Notes: a model not told the origin generated them from the letters alone. Numbered from the stretch's first letter, positions 26,483 to 34,186 are shown. The stretch is DNA of 64,000 nt from Rhabdothermincola sediminis (GCF_014805525.1 NZ_JACFSZ010000001.1:186001-250000), one strand, 5' to 3'. A program made the numbers and translations.

Positions 26483-27819
26483 CCGAGCTGCTCGAGCTCG
26501 CCCGGCGGGTCGCCGAGCAGGCTCGGCCGGGCGAGCAGATCGAGGCCTACGTCGCTCGGGGCACCACGACCTCGGTGAAGGCCTACGGCGGCGAGGTCGA
26601 GTCGCTCACCTCGGCGGAGTCGTTCGGGGTGGGCATCCGGGTCGTCAGCGGGAAGCGGCAGGGCTTCGCGCACTGCGGCACCTTCGACGACGCGATGGTG
26701 TTCGACACGCTGGCGGACGCCCGCGACAACGCCACCTTCGGGGAGCCGGACGAGTTCTACGGCCTCGCCGTTCCCGACGGGCTCCCCGAGCCCTCGCTCC
26801 ATCTGTGGCGGGACGAGCTGGTGTCGTTCCCCACTGTGGAGAAAGTGGCGCTGGCGCTCGAGCTGGAACGGGCGACCGTCGGTCGTGATCCGCGGGTGAC
26901 CGGCGTCCGCACCGCCATCTACGGCGACTCCCTGGGTGAGGTGGCGATCGCCACCAGCACCGGCATCGCGGCCCACGGGCGGGGGACGGGTTGCCACCTG
27001 TCGGTCTCTGCGCTGGCGGTGTCCGGTGGCGAGACCAAGATCGGCGGCGGGGTGAGTGTCGGGCGGGGGCCGAGCGAGCTCGACGTGGAGGAGGCCGCCA
27101 CCGATGCGGTGGATCGGGCGGTGCGCCTGTTCGGGGCGGTCAAGCCGCCCTCGCAGCGGCTGGCGGTGGTGTTCGAGCCCCGGCTGGCCGCCACGCTGCT
27201 CGGGATCGCCGGCGCCACGCTCACCGGCGAGCGGGTGCTGAAGGGCCGCTCGCCGTTCGCCGATCGGCTCGGGGAACAGATCGCGTCGCCGCTGCTGACG
27301 CTGGTCGACGACCCGACCGACCCCCGCTCGTTCGGCGCCGATCCCTTCGACGGGGAGGGTCTGGCCACCCGGCGCAATGTGCTCATCCGCAGCGGGGTGC
27401 TCCAAGGTTTCCTGCACGACACGTACTCCGGGCGCCGGGCCGGGACGGGCTCGACCGCCTCGGCCGTGCGGGGCTACGCCTCGACTCCCGGGGTCGGTTG
27501 CCGGGCGCTCGCCATCGCCCCCGGGTCGGGCAGTCTCGACGAGCTCGTCGGTGGGGTCGATCGAGGTCTGCTGGTCCAGTCGCTCAGTGGGCTGCACTCG
27601 GGGGTGAACGCGGTATCGGGGGACTTCTCGGTCGGCGCGGAGGGGCTGATGATCCGGGACGGGGCTCTCGCTGAGCCGGTGCGGGAGGTCACGATCGCCT
27701 CGACACTGCAGCGCCTCCTGCTCGGCATCCGCGCCGTCGGATCGGACCTCGAATGGCGGCCGGGCGGCACCGGCGCGTGCACCCTGGTCGTCGAGGACGT
27801 GTCGCTCAGCGGGACGTGA
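26479..27819 (+). CDS. TldE/PmbA subunit, second copy
   Basis: A 446-residue paralogue of the preceding gene: KAYGGEVESLTSAESFGVGIRV, GSTASAVRGYASTPGVGC, NAVSGDFSVGAEGLMIRDG. It also lacks a metal motif. The GTG at 26479 overlaps the preceding stop by GTGA, so all three genes form one unit, tldD-tldE1-tldE2. This could give two alternative TldD complexes or a three-part enzyme. The 3' end overlaps the convergent SAF gene by 14 bases, the tightest convergent overlap in the window. Confidence 0.88.
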   Translation: MTELLELARRVAEQARPGEQIEAYVARGTTTSVKAYGGEVESLTSAESFGVGIRVVSGKRQGFAHCGTFDDAMVFDTLADARDNATFGEPDEFYGLAVPDGLPEPSLHLWRDELVSFPTVEKVALALELERATVGRDPRVTGVRTAIYGDSLGEVAIATSTGIAAHGRGTGCHLSVSALAVSGGETKIGGGVSVGRGPSELDVEEAATDAVDRAVRLFGAVKPPSQRLAVVFEPRLAATLLGIAGATLTGERVLKGRSPFADRLGEQIASPLLTLVDDPTDPRSFGADPFDGEGLATRRNVLIRSGVLQGFLHDTYSGRRAGTGSTASAVRGYASTPGVGCRALAIAPGSGSLDELVGGVDRGLLVQSLSGLHSGVNAVSGDFSVGAEGLMIRDGALAEPVREVTIASTLQRLLLGIRAVGSDLEWRPGGTGACTLVVEDVSLSGT

Positions 27820-28429
27820 GATCCCCGGGCACCGGCGGCGAGACGATCACGGGGATCACCGAGCCGTCCAGCACCCCGCGGGCCACCGCGGGGACCTCCT
27901 GCTCGCCGACCGCGACGACGATGGCCTGATCGCCGATGTCCACCACCACCGCCTCCCGGGCCACCCACCGCCCGAGGGCGAGCAGGTCGACCCGGTCGCC
28001 CACCCGGAGGGTGGCGAGCGGCGGGTCGACCGGTACGGCGATCGCGCGCCCCCCGGGTGGCACCAGGGCGTGCGGGCCCTGTCGGCCGTCGGGCGCGACC
28101 CGCGCCTCGACCACGGCTTCGCCGGTGAGGATCGGCTGGGTGACCGTGCGGCCCGACGGTTCGGGCACGACCCCGTTCGGGAGCGCGAGGGACGGGAGCT
28201 CACGCCACTCGAGGTCGCCGGGCTGGATCTGCTCGCCGGGCCGGAGATCGTGGCGGGCGACGGGTACCCGCTGGCGTGGGCCGTAGCGGTCGGCGGTCTG
28301 CTCGGCGTTGGAGACGGTCACGGCCGCCAGGACGGCCAGGGCGGCTGCGGCCAGCGCGGTGACCGGCCAGTGACGGCGGGCGCGAAGCCGGAGGCGGAGC
28401 CCGGAGCGGGGCCGGGGCGGGTGATGCAC
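27806..28429 (-). CDS. SAF-domain protein (CpaB/RcpC-like)
   Basis: 207 residues: an Arg-rich cytoplasmic N-terminus (~20), one transmembrane helix (WPVTALAAAALAVLAAVTVS), then an extracytoplasmic SAF domain (RVPVARHDLRPGEQIQPGDLEWREL quoted in part; TGEAVVEARV; AIAVPVDPPLATLRVGDRVDLLAL). The SAF fold is that of CpaB-like pilus-assembly proteins, but no other pilus gene is nearby. The GTG at 28429 has AGGAGG 6 bases upstream. It lies 57 bases downstream of the FmdB/Ruc-like gene on the same strand and is probably co-transcribed from the CIRCE-controlled promoter. Confidence 0.8.
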   Translation of the reverse strand: MHHPPRPRSGLRLRLRARRHWPVTALAAAALAVLAAVTVSNAEQTADRYGPRQRVPVARHDLRPGEQIQPGDLEWRELPSLALPNGVVPEPSGRTVTQPILTGEAVVEARVAPDGRQGPHALVPPGGRAIAVPVDPPLATLRVGDRVDLLALGRWVAREAVVVDIGDQAIVVAVGEQEVPAVARGVLDGSVIPVIVSPPVPGDLTSR

Positions 28430-28486
28430 GGCATCCTCCTGCGGGCGCGTCGAACGACGGGAGGCGCAGGGGGAAGCGACGTGAGG

Positions 28487-28798
28487 CTAGGCGCTCGCGG
28501 CCGCCGGCGTCGATGCCTTCTCGGAGCTCGAGGACGAACCCGACGCCGAGGACTCCGACCCGGACGAGCTCGACTCGGACGAGCTCGACTCGGACGAGGA
28601 GGACGACGATGTGCCGTTCGAGGAGCGGCTGTCGGTCTTGTAGAAGCCGCTGCCCTTGAAGGAGATACCGACGTTGCCGAACACCTTGCGCAGCGAGCCC
28701 TCACAGGCGGGGCACTGGGTCAGGGGATCGTCGGAGAACGCCTGGACGACTTCGAGCTCGTGTCCGCAGTCCCGGCAGCGGTACTCGTAGGTCGGCAT
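28487..28798 (-). CDS. FmdB-family zinc-ribbon protein, Ruc-like, with disordered Ser-rich tail
   Basis: 103 residues. Residues 1-~50 are an FmdB zinc ribbon: PTYEYRCRDCGHELEVVQAF and DPLTQCPACEGSLRKVFG (Cys pairs CRDC and CPAC). Residues ~58-103 are a Ser/Glu-rich low-complexity tail. In Mycobacterium tuberculosis the equivalent gene (Rv0991c, Ruc) encodes a redox-regulated chaperone with a zinc ribbon and disordered tail. It lies near galU and moeA and is under HrcA control. The same neighbours and a CIRCE element are present here. ATG 28798 follows a GAGAGGGA ribosome site; the leader is ~70 bases. Chaperone function is inferred from the homologue. Confidence 0.85.
   Translation of the reverse strand: MPTYEYRCRDCGHELEVVQAFSDDPLTQCPACEGSLRKVFGNVGISFKGSGFYKTDSRSSNGTSSSSSSESSSSESSSSGSESSASGSSSSSEKASTPAAASA
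28563..28599. repeat. 15-bp direct repeat in the Ser-rich tail
   Basis: GACGAGCTCGACTCG is repeated at 28563-28577 and 28578-28592, with a partial third copy. On the minus strand it encodes the Ser-Ser-Ser-Ser-Glu periodicity of the FmdB/Ruc-like tail. Tail length may vary by slippage. Confidence 0.7.
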
Positions 28799-28849
28799 GG
28801 TCCCTCTCTCGTCGTTCGCGTTGCCCGCTCACCGCCGCCGTCCCGGCGG

Positions 28850-28876
28850 TTAGCACTCGACACCTGAGAGTGCCAG
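28850..28876. promoter_or_regulatory. CIRCE element (HrcA operator) upstream of the FmdB/Ruc-like gene
   Basis: TTAGCACTC (28850-28858), a 9-base spacer, then GAGTGCCAG (28868-28876). The CIRCE consensus is TTAGCACTC-N9-GAGTGCTAA: left arm 9/9, right arm 7/9. It overlaps the end of a minus-strand -10 (TATGCT, 28880-28875) and the expected start site, a repressing position. HrcA itself is not in the window. Confidence 0.85.
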
Positions 28877-28920
28877 CATAGCCGGGCCTCCCGGCGGGAA
28901 CCACCGGGCCTCGCCCGCCC

Positions 28921-28926
28921 TACGAT
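28921..28926 (+). promoter_or_regulatory. -10 hexamer for galU (leaderless type)
   Basis: TACGAT ends 7 bases before ATG 28934. It also decides the start: the ATG at 28925 lies inside the hexamer itself. Confidence 0.6.
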
Positions 28927-28933
28927 GGCGGCC

Positions 28934-29818
28934 ATGGCACCAGCGGTCACCAAGGCAGTCATCCCCGCCGCGGGCCTCGGGACCCGCTTCCTGCCAGCCA
29001 CGAAGGCGCAGCCCAAGGAGATGCTGCCCGTCGTCGACAAGCCGGCGATCCAGTACGTGGTGGAGGAGGCGGTGCGGGCGGGTATCGATGACATCCTCAT
29101 CATCACCGGCCGCGGCAAGCGCTCCCTGGAGGACCACTTCGACCGCAACTTCGAGCTCGAGTACTACCTGGAGCAGCGGGGCAAGATCCACGATCTGGGG
29201 GAGATCCAGGCCTTGGCGGAGATGGCCGACATCCACTACGTGCGCCAGGGCGAGCCCCTGGGTCTGGGGCACGCGGTGTCGGTGGCCCGCAAGCACGTGG
29301 GGGACAACCCCTTCGTGGTGATGCTGGGCGACGACATCATGGACCGACGTTGCACCGTGCTCGCCGACATGATCGCCACCTTCGAGGAGTACCAGCGGTC
29401 GGTCGTGGCCCTGTCGGAGTTCCCCATCGAGGAGATCTCCGCCTACGGGGTGGTGCGCCCCGAGACCGTCACCGACCACCTCGTGCGGGTGCTCGACATC
29501 GTGGAGAAGCCCCAGCCCGCGGCCGCCCCCTCCAACCTGGCGGTCATGGGCCGCTACGTGTTCACCCCGGACATCTTCCAGGCGCTCGAGCAGGTCAAGC
29601 CCGGGCACGGGGGCGAGATCCAGCTCACCGACGCCATCGCCCTGCTGCTGCGCGAGCAGGAGGTCTACGGCTACGTGTTCGGTGAGGGCCGCTACGACAT
29701 CGGCAAGAAGCTCGACTACCTCCGGGCCACGGTGGAGCTGGCGATGGACCGCGAGGACCTGGGCCCGGAGTTCCGGGCCTTCCTGGCCGAGATCGTGCGC
29801 AAGCGCGGCCTGGCCTGA
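28934..29818 (+). CDS. galU: UTP-glucose-1-phosphate uridylyltransferase
   Basis: A 294-residue nucleotidyltransferase making UDP-glucose for cell-envelope and trehalose/glycogen metabolism. VIPAAGLGTRFLPATKAQPKEMLP is the signature loop (quoted in part: GLGTRFLPATKAQPKEM). Further marks are KPAIQYVVEEA, GLGHAV, LGDDI, VEKP and GRYVFTPDIF. Length is normal. ATG 28934 fits both the protein family and the -10. moeA follows after 13 bases. The galU-moeA pairing is common in Actinomycetota. Confidence 0.95.
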   Translation: MAPAVTKAVIPAAGLGTRFLPATKAQPKEMLPVVDKPAIQYVVEEAVRAGIDDILIITGRGKRSLEDHFDRNFELEYYLEQRGKIHDLGEIQALAEMADIHYVRQGEPLGLGHAVSVARKHVGDNPFVVMLGDDIMDRRCTVLADMIATFEEYQRSVVALSEFPIEEISAYGVVRPETVTDHLVRVLDIVEKPQPAAAPSNLAVMGRYVFTPDIFQALEQVKPGHGGEIQLTDAIALLLREQEVYGYVFGEGRYDIGKKLDYLRATVELAMDREDLGPEFRAFLAEIVRKRGLA

Positions 29819-29831
29819 GCGGGCGATCGCG

Positions 29832-31079
29832 GTGGGGCTGCTCCCGCTCGCCGAGGCCCGCCGGCACGTGCTCGAGCGCTGCCCGCCCCTCGCGCCCGTC
29901 TCGATGCCGGTCGGCGACGCGCTCGGATGCGTCACCGCGGCGGCGGTGGTGTGCGAGGAGCAGGTTCCCCCGTTCGACAACTCGGCCATGGACGGCTTCG
30001 CGCTCCGCTCGGCCGACGTGGCGGGAGCTGGCCCGGCCAGCCCGGTCGTGCTCCGGGTCGTCGGCACCTTGCACGCCGGCGCCCCGCCCGACCTGGCGGT
30101 CGGGGAGGGCGAGGCGGTGCGCATCATGACCGGCGCCCCGTTGCCCGCCGGCGCCGATGCAGTGGTGATGGTGGAGTCCACCACCGAGCTCGACGGCGGC
30201 GCGGCGGTCGAGGTCCGCGAGGCGGTGCCCGCCGGCCGGAACGTGCGGCCCGCCGGTGACGACCTGCGCCCCGGTGAGGTGGTGATCGAGGCAGGGGTCG
30301 AGATCACCCCGGCTCGGGTCGGTGTGCTGGCCACGCTCGGCCGGGAGACCGTCGACGTGCATGCCCGGCCTCGGGTGGGGGTGCTCTCGACGGGCGACGA
30401 GCTCGTCGACGGGCCCGGCGCGCTGGGCCCCGGCCAGATCCGGGACTCGAACCGCCCGATGCTGCTGGCCCTGGTGCATGCCTCGGGCTTCGTCCCCGTC
30501 GATCTCGGGCGGGTGCCGGACGACCTGGGGGTCATCCGGGCCGTGCTCGGCTCGGCGTCGAGTGCCTGCGACGCGGTGATCACGAGCGGTGGGGTGAGCA
30601 TGGGTCAGGCCGACCTGGTCAAGGTGGTGCTCGACGAGGCCGGTGAGCTGTGCTGGATGCAGATCGCGATCAAGCCCGCCAAGCCCTTCGCGTTCGGCGC
30701 CCTGGCACCGGGTGGCAGTGGCGTGCGGGTGCCCGTGTTCGGTCTCCCGGGCAACCCCGTGTCCTCGGTGGTGTCCTTCGAGCTGCTGGCCCGGCCGGCG
30801 CTGCGTCGGATGGCGGGCTTCCCCGCCGATCAGCTCGACCGGCCCCGCGTGGTGGCGGTGGCCGACGCCCCGCTGCCACGCCGACGCGACGGCAAGGTGC
30901 ACTTCGTGCGGGTGGTCTGCCGCTACGGCGAGGACGGCGCGTACCACGTGCGCTCCGCGGGAGGGCAGGGCTCGCACCAGCTCGGCGCGCTCACTGGCGC
31001 GAACGCGCTGGCAGTGCTGCCGGACGGTGACGGTGCCGGCTTGGGCGACGCGGTGGAGGTCATCCTGCTCCAGCCCTGA
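29832..31079 (+). CDS. moeA: Molybdopterin molybdotransferase MoeA / Glp-like gephyrin homologue
   Basis: 415 residues with the four MoeA domains: PFDNSAMDGFALRS (about residues 52-65), GEAVRIMTGAPLPAGADAVVMVE, VLSTGDELV (about 194-202), SGGVSMGQADLVKVVL, and FGLPGNPVSSVVSFELL. MoeA inserts molybdate into molybdopterin. In corynebacteria and mycobacteria a paralogue at this locus (Glp) instead binds FtsZ and the membrane protein GlpR in cell division. The presence of moaA and moaC directly after it supports cofactor synthesis; the SepX/GlpR-like gene at 32.9 kb supports a division role. GTG 29832 is the first start after galU. Confidence 0.9.
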   Translation: MGLLPLAEARRHVLERCPPLAPVSMPVGDALGCVTAAAVVCEEQVPPFDNSAMDGFALRSADVAGAGPASPVVLRVVGTLHAGAPPDLAVGEGEAVRIMTGAPLPAGADAVVMVESTTELDGGAAVEVREAVPAGRNVRPAGDDLRPGEVVIEAGVEITPARVGVLATLGRETVDVHARPRVGVLSTGDELVDGPGALGPGQIRDSNRPMLLALVHASGFVPVDLGRVPDDLGVIRAVLGSASSACDAVITSGGVSMGQADLVKVVLDEAGELCWMQIAIKPAKPFAFGALAPGGSGVRVPVFGLPGNPVSSVVSFELLARPALRRMAGFPADQLDRPRVVAVADAPLPRRRDGKVHFVRVVCRYGEDGAYHVRSAGGQGSHQLGALTGANALAVLPDGDGAGLGDAVEVILLQP

Positions 31080-31113
31080 CTTCGGGCCCGCGCCAGCGGG
31101 CTTCCCGGGCGCG

Positions 31114-31119
31114 TAGCCT
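31114..31119 (+). promoter_or_regulatory. -10 hexamer for moaA (leaderless type)
   Basis: TAGCCT ends 8 bases before ATG 31128. Confidence 0.5.
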
Positions 31120-31127
31120 GGCAGGCG

Positions 31128-32114
31128 ATGGGGCAGAGGCTTGTGGACTCGTTCGGCCGGATGCACCGCGACCTGCGCATCTCGGTCACCGACCGGTGCA
31201 ACTTCCGCTGTACCTACTGCATGCCCGAGGAGGGCATGGCCTGGCTGCCACGCCGGGAGCTGCTCACCTACGAGGAGATCGAGCGGGTGGCCCGCCTATT
31301 CGTCGAGCGCTACGGGTTCGAGAGCATCCGCCTCACCGGTGGGGAGCCCACCGTGCGGGCCCATCTGCCGGTGCTCATCGAGAAGCTGAGCCGGCTCCCG
31401 GTCGACCTGGCGCTCACCACCAACGGCGTCTCGTTGCGCCTCCTCGCCCGCGACCTCGCCGTCGCCGGCCTCACCCGCATCAACATCTCGCTCGACTCGC
31501 TGCGGGCGGAGCGCTTCGCGGCCATGACACGCCGTGACTCGCTGGCCGAGGTGTTGGCGGGGATCGACGCCGCCCTCGATGCCGGGCTGGCGCCGGTGAA
31601 GGTCAACGTGGTGGTGATGCGCGGCGTCAACGACGACGAGCTGGTCGACTTCGCGGCGTTCGGCCGGGCTCGTGGGGTGACCGTGCGTTTCATCGAGTAC
31701 ATGCCGCTCGACGCCGCGGGCGCGTGGACCAACGAACAGGTGGTGGGCCGGGACGAGATCGTGGCGACCATCGGTTCGGTCTTCCCGCTGGAGGCCGTGG
31801 GTCGTCCCGATGGGGCCCCGGCCGAGCGATTCCGCTTCGCCGACGGTGGGGGCGAGATCGGGGTGATCCCGAGTGTCACCAACCCGTTCTGCGGCTCCTG
31901 CGACCGGGTGCGTCTCACTGCGGAGGGCCAGCTGCGGAACTGCCTCTTCGCCCTCACCGAGCTCGACCTGCGGTCGCTGCTGCGCCGGGGCGCGTCCGAC
32001 GACGAGATCGGCGCGGCCATCCAGCAGGCGGTTGCCACCAAATCGGCCGGTCACCTCATCAACCAGCCGGTGTTCATCCGCCCGCCGCGCAGCATGAGCC
32101 AGATCGGCGGCTGA
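31128..32114 (+). CDS. moaA: GTP 3',8-cyclase
   Basis: A 328-residue radical-SAM enzyme for the first step of molybdenum-cofactor synthesis. The N-terminal SAM cluster motif is CNFRCTYC (about residues 24-31), with LTGGEPT. The C-terminal second cluster is in NPFCGSCDRVRLTAEGQLRNCLF. The C-terminus ends in ...SQIGG: the terminal Gly-Gly required for MoaA activity is intact. ATG 31128 was chosen for the -10 spacing and because the conserved RDLRISVTDRCN follows at the usual distance. Partner of MoaC, encoded next. Confidence 0.95.
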   Translation: MGQRLVDSFGRMHRDLRISVTDRCNFRCTYCMPEEGMAWLPRRELLTYEEIERVARLFVERYGFESIRLTGGEPTVRAHLPVLIEKLSRLPVDLALTTNGVSLRLLARDLAVAGLTRINISLDSLRAERFAAMTRRDSLAEVLAGIDAALDAGLAPVKVNVVVMRGVNDDELVDFAAFGRARGVTVRFIEYMPLDAAGAWTNEQVVGRDEIVATIGSVFPLEAVGRPDGAPAERFRFADGGGEIGVIPSVTNPFCGSCDRVRLTAEGQLRNCLFALTELDLRSLLRRGASDDEIGAAIQQAVATKSAGHLINQPVFIRPPRSMSQIGG

Positions 32115-32164
32115 CCACCTCGGTTCCGGTCGCCCTGCCGCAGGAGCCGGTCGGCCCGACCACC

Positions 32165-32170
32165 TAGACT
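32165..32170 (+). promoter_or_regulatory. -10 hexamer for moaC (leaderless type)
   Basis: TAGACT ends 8 bases before ATG 32179. Confidence 0.5.
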
Positions 32171-32178
32171 CGGCGCCC

Positions 32179-32676
32179 ATGTCCGACCGCGGCCTCACCC
32201 ATCTCGATCCTCTCGGCCGGGCGCGCATGGTCGACGTGACGCCCAAGGAGGCCACCCACCGCCGCGCCATCGCCCGGGGCCGGGTGACCATGTCACCCGA
32301 GACCGCGTCGCTCGTCGCTCGCGGTGCCATCACCAAGGGCGACGTGCTGGCCGTGGCCCGGGTGGCGGGCATCCAGGCCGCCAAGCGCACGCCCGACCTG
32401 ATCCCGCTGTGCCACCCCTTGCTGGTGGGGTCGGTCCTCATCAACTTCCGTATCGAGGACAGCCACATCGAGGTGGAGGCCCAGGTCGACACCGTCGACC
32501 GCACCGGCGTCGAGATGGAGGCCATGACCGCCTGCTCCGTGGCCCTGCTGACCATCTACGACATGTGCAAGTCCGTCGACCGCTCGATGGTCATCGGTGA
32601 GGTCGCCCTGTGGGAGAAGACGGGTGGGCGCTCGGGGCCGTACCGGCGGGACCCGACCGACACCCTCGACTTCTAA
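32179..32676 (+). CDS. moaC: Cyclic pyranopterin monophosphate synthase
   Basis: 165 residues. It converts the MoaA product to cyclic pyranopterin monophosphate. Conserved elements are MVDVTPKEATHRRAIARG, LIPLCHPLLV (active-site His) and TGVEMEAMTACSVALLTIYDMCK. The C-terminal EKTGGRSG is standard. After it comes a 188-base stretch with two small hairpin-forming segments (for example GGCCCT/AGGGCC at 32776-32793) and a TACGGT -10 at 32821-32826 for the next gene. Confidence 0.96.
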   Translation: MSDRGLTHLDPLGRARMVDVTPKEATHRRAIARGRVTMSPETASLVARGAITKGDVLAVARVAGIQAAKRTPDLIPLCHPLLVGSVLINFRIEDSHIEVEAQVDTVDRTGVEMEAMTACSVALLTIYDMCKSVDRSMVIGEVALWEKTGGRSGPYRRDPTDTLDF

Positions 32677-32864
32677 AGACCGGCCCCGATCTCCCACCCC
32701 GGTCGGCCTCGGGTCGGGGCATCAGGTGGCGGTTGTCGCGCGTTCGTAGTAGAAACGTAACGAAAGCGTGAGCCAGGCCCTCCCGGCAGGGCCATCCACC
32801 ACTTTCCGCACCGCCGTGACTACGGTCACCCGACAGCAAAGGTAGGCAACGGAGCGTGACACTC

Positions 32865-33371
32865 ATGGTGCTGTTCCTGCTGGCGGCCCTGTGGGCGGTG
32901 TATCTGGCCTCATGGTTCCGGGGCCGCAGCGAGCGGAGCGTCAACTCCATCTCCTCGTTCAACAAGCACCTCTCGGTCCTGGAGCGCACCTCGCCGGCCC
33001 GCCACGGGCTGCCGGCGGTGAAGACCCACACCTCGCGGGCCACCGTCACCCCGCTCTACGGCCCCGTACCGGTGGTCGGCCGCCGACCGGGCACCATGAC
33101 CGTCAGCGAGGCCCGCCGCCGCCGGCGCGACGTGCTGTTCGTGCTGGGTGGGGCTGCGCTGGTCACGCTGTTGCTCGCGGTCGTGGCGGGCGGCATCTTC
33201 GTGTGGATGCAGGTGCTTGCCGACGTGCTCCTGCTCACGTACGCGGGCCTGCTCGTGCGAACGCAGCAACTCGCCGCCGATCGCCGTGCGAAGGTCCGTT
33301 ACCTCGCCTCCCCGGTGGGCATGGCTGCTGAGCCCGCCTACTACCTGCCCCGGTCCGCCTCGGCGAACTGA
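32865..33371 (+). CDS. SepX/GlpR-like membrane protein (actinobacterial division receptor family)
   Basis: About 168 residues. One N-terminal TM helix (MVLFLLAALWAVYLASWF) is followed by RGRSERSVNSISSFNKHLSVLER, quoted in part as SISSFNKHLSVLER. A basic linker with a TPLYGPVPVVGRRPG segment comes next, then EARRRRRDVLF and a two-helix hairpin near residues 86-130, and finally LLVRTQQLAADRRAKVRYL. This architecture matches my recollection of Streptomyces SepX and corynebacterial GlpR, encoded near moeA/glp. ATG 32865 was chosen because GGAG at 32851-32854 is 10 bases away; GTG 32856 is too close. Function by homology only. Confidence 0.65.
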   Translation: MVLFLLAALWAVYLASWFRGRSERSVNSISSFNKHLSVLERTSPARHGLPAVKTHTSRATVTPLYGPVPVVGRRPGTMTVSEARRRRRDVLFVLGGAALVTLLLAVVAGGIFVWMQVLADVLLLTYAGLLVRTQQLAADRRAKVRYLASPVGMAAEPAYYLPRSASAN

Positions 33372-33385
33372 GCGGCGGAGGCAGC

Positions 33386-34045
33386 GTGCCCGGCGCGGCC
33401 GGACCCGACCGTGCCGCTTTCCGCCAGCAACTCGACGCGGCGATCGAGTCCATCGACGCCCAGCTGCGGGCGGCGCACGAAGCCCGCGAGCAGGCGCTCC
33501 CGGCCTGTCGGCGCGTGATCCGGGCCGCAGGCAGCTCGATCCGCTCGGTCCACCGGCTCGAGGCCGATCGGGCCGCCGCCCTCGCCGCCGAGGCGGAAGC
33601 GGCCCTGCGGGAGGCGCAGGAGGCGCTGGCCCCGTTCCCCGAGGTGGCCTATGCCGGGTTCCTCCACGACGCCGAGAAGGAGTACGCCGAGGCTCGCTTC
33701 ACCGCCGCGCTGGTGGCGGGCGGCGTACTACCTGGCCCGGCGGAGCTCGGCGTGGCCCCGGCCTCGTGGTTGCGGGGCCTGGCGGAGGCGGCCAGCGAGC
33801 TGCGCCGGCACGCGCTCGACCGTCTGCGCGACGGCGACCTGTCCGCGGCGGAGACGCTGCTCGGGGTCATGGACGACGCCTACGACTCGTTGATGGCCAT
33901 CGACTACCCCGACGCCATCACCAACGGCCTGCGCCGCACCGTCGACGCCCTCCGGGCCGTGCTGGAGCGCACCCGCGGGGATGTCACCGCCACCGCGGTG
34001 CAGGCCCGCCTCCAGCGGGCACTAGAGGAGGCGCAGGGCATCTGA
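33386..34045 (+). CDS. Translin-family protein
   Basis: 219 residues, almost all helical and without signal or TM. The C-terminal third, RLRDGDLSAAETLLGVMDDAYD followed by MAIDYPDAITNGLRRTVDALRAVLERTRGDVT (read in part as DYPDAITNGLRR), matches the archaeal/eukaryotic translin signature. The N-terminal IRSVHRLEADRA is also characteristic. Translins are nucleic-acid-binding octamers, some with endoribonuclease activity on tRNA precursors or small RNAs. They are uncommon in bacteria. The GTG start is 15 bases after the SepX-like stop with a GGAGG-like site. It is followed 56 bases later by a tRNA gene. Confidence 0.8.
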   Translation: MPGAAGPDRAAFRQQLDAAIESIDAQLRAAHEAREQALPACRRVIRAAGSSIRSVHRLEADRAAALAAEAEAALREAQEALAPFPEVAYAGFLHDAEKEYAEARFTAALVAGGVLPGPAELGVAPASWLRGLAEAASELRRHALDRLRDGDLSAAETLLGVMDDAYDSLMAIDYPDAITNGLRRTVDALRAVLERTRGDVTATAVQARLQRALEEAQGI

Positions 34046-34046
34046 G

Positions 34047-34061
34047 ACCCCCGAGGGGTTT
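34047..34061 (+). terminator. Possible weak terminator after the translin gene
   Basis: ACCCC-CGA-GGGGT (34047-34059) is a 5-bp stem immediately after the stop, followed by TTC. Its shortness and near-absent T-run make it uncertain. Confidence 0.3.
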
Positions 34062-34101
34062 CGGAGGGTGGAGGCGCCCCGGCTATCCTGAAGGGTCCCC
34101 T

Positions 34102-34175
34102 GGGGGTGTAGCTCAGCTGGCTAGAGCGCTTCGGTCGCATCGAAGAGGCCGTGGGTTCGAATCCCATCACCTCCA
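34102..34175 (+). tRNA. tRNA-Ala (anticodon CGC)
   Basis: A cloverleaf was folded by hand. The acceptor is GGGGGTG/CACCTCC with the G3:U70 pair diagnostic of alanine; the D stem is GCTC/GAGC; the anticodon stem is CTTCG/CGAAG with loop GTCGCAT, giving anticodon CGC; the variable loop is AGGCC; the T arm is GTGGG-TTCGAAT-CCCAT; discriminator A at 34175. CCA is not encoded. A TATCCT -10 lies at 34084-34089, 12 bases upstream. It reads GCG codons, frequent in this genome. Confidence 0.95.
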
Positions 34176-34186
34176 CTGGTCGCTCG

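Noticed and set aside
32677-32864. A riboswitch or small RNA between moaC and the SepX-like gene
   Set aside because: Only short GC-rich hairpins and a -10-like TACGGT are present; no known aptamer core such as a Moco motif was recognised.
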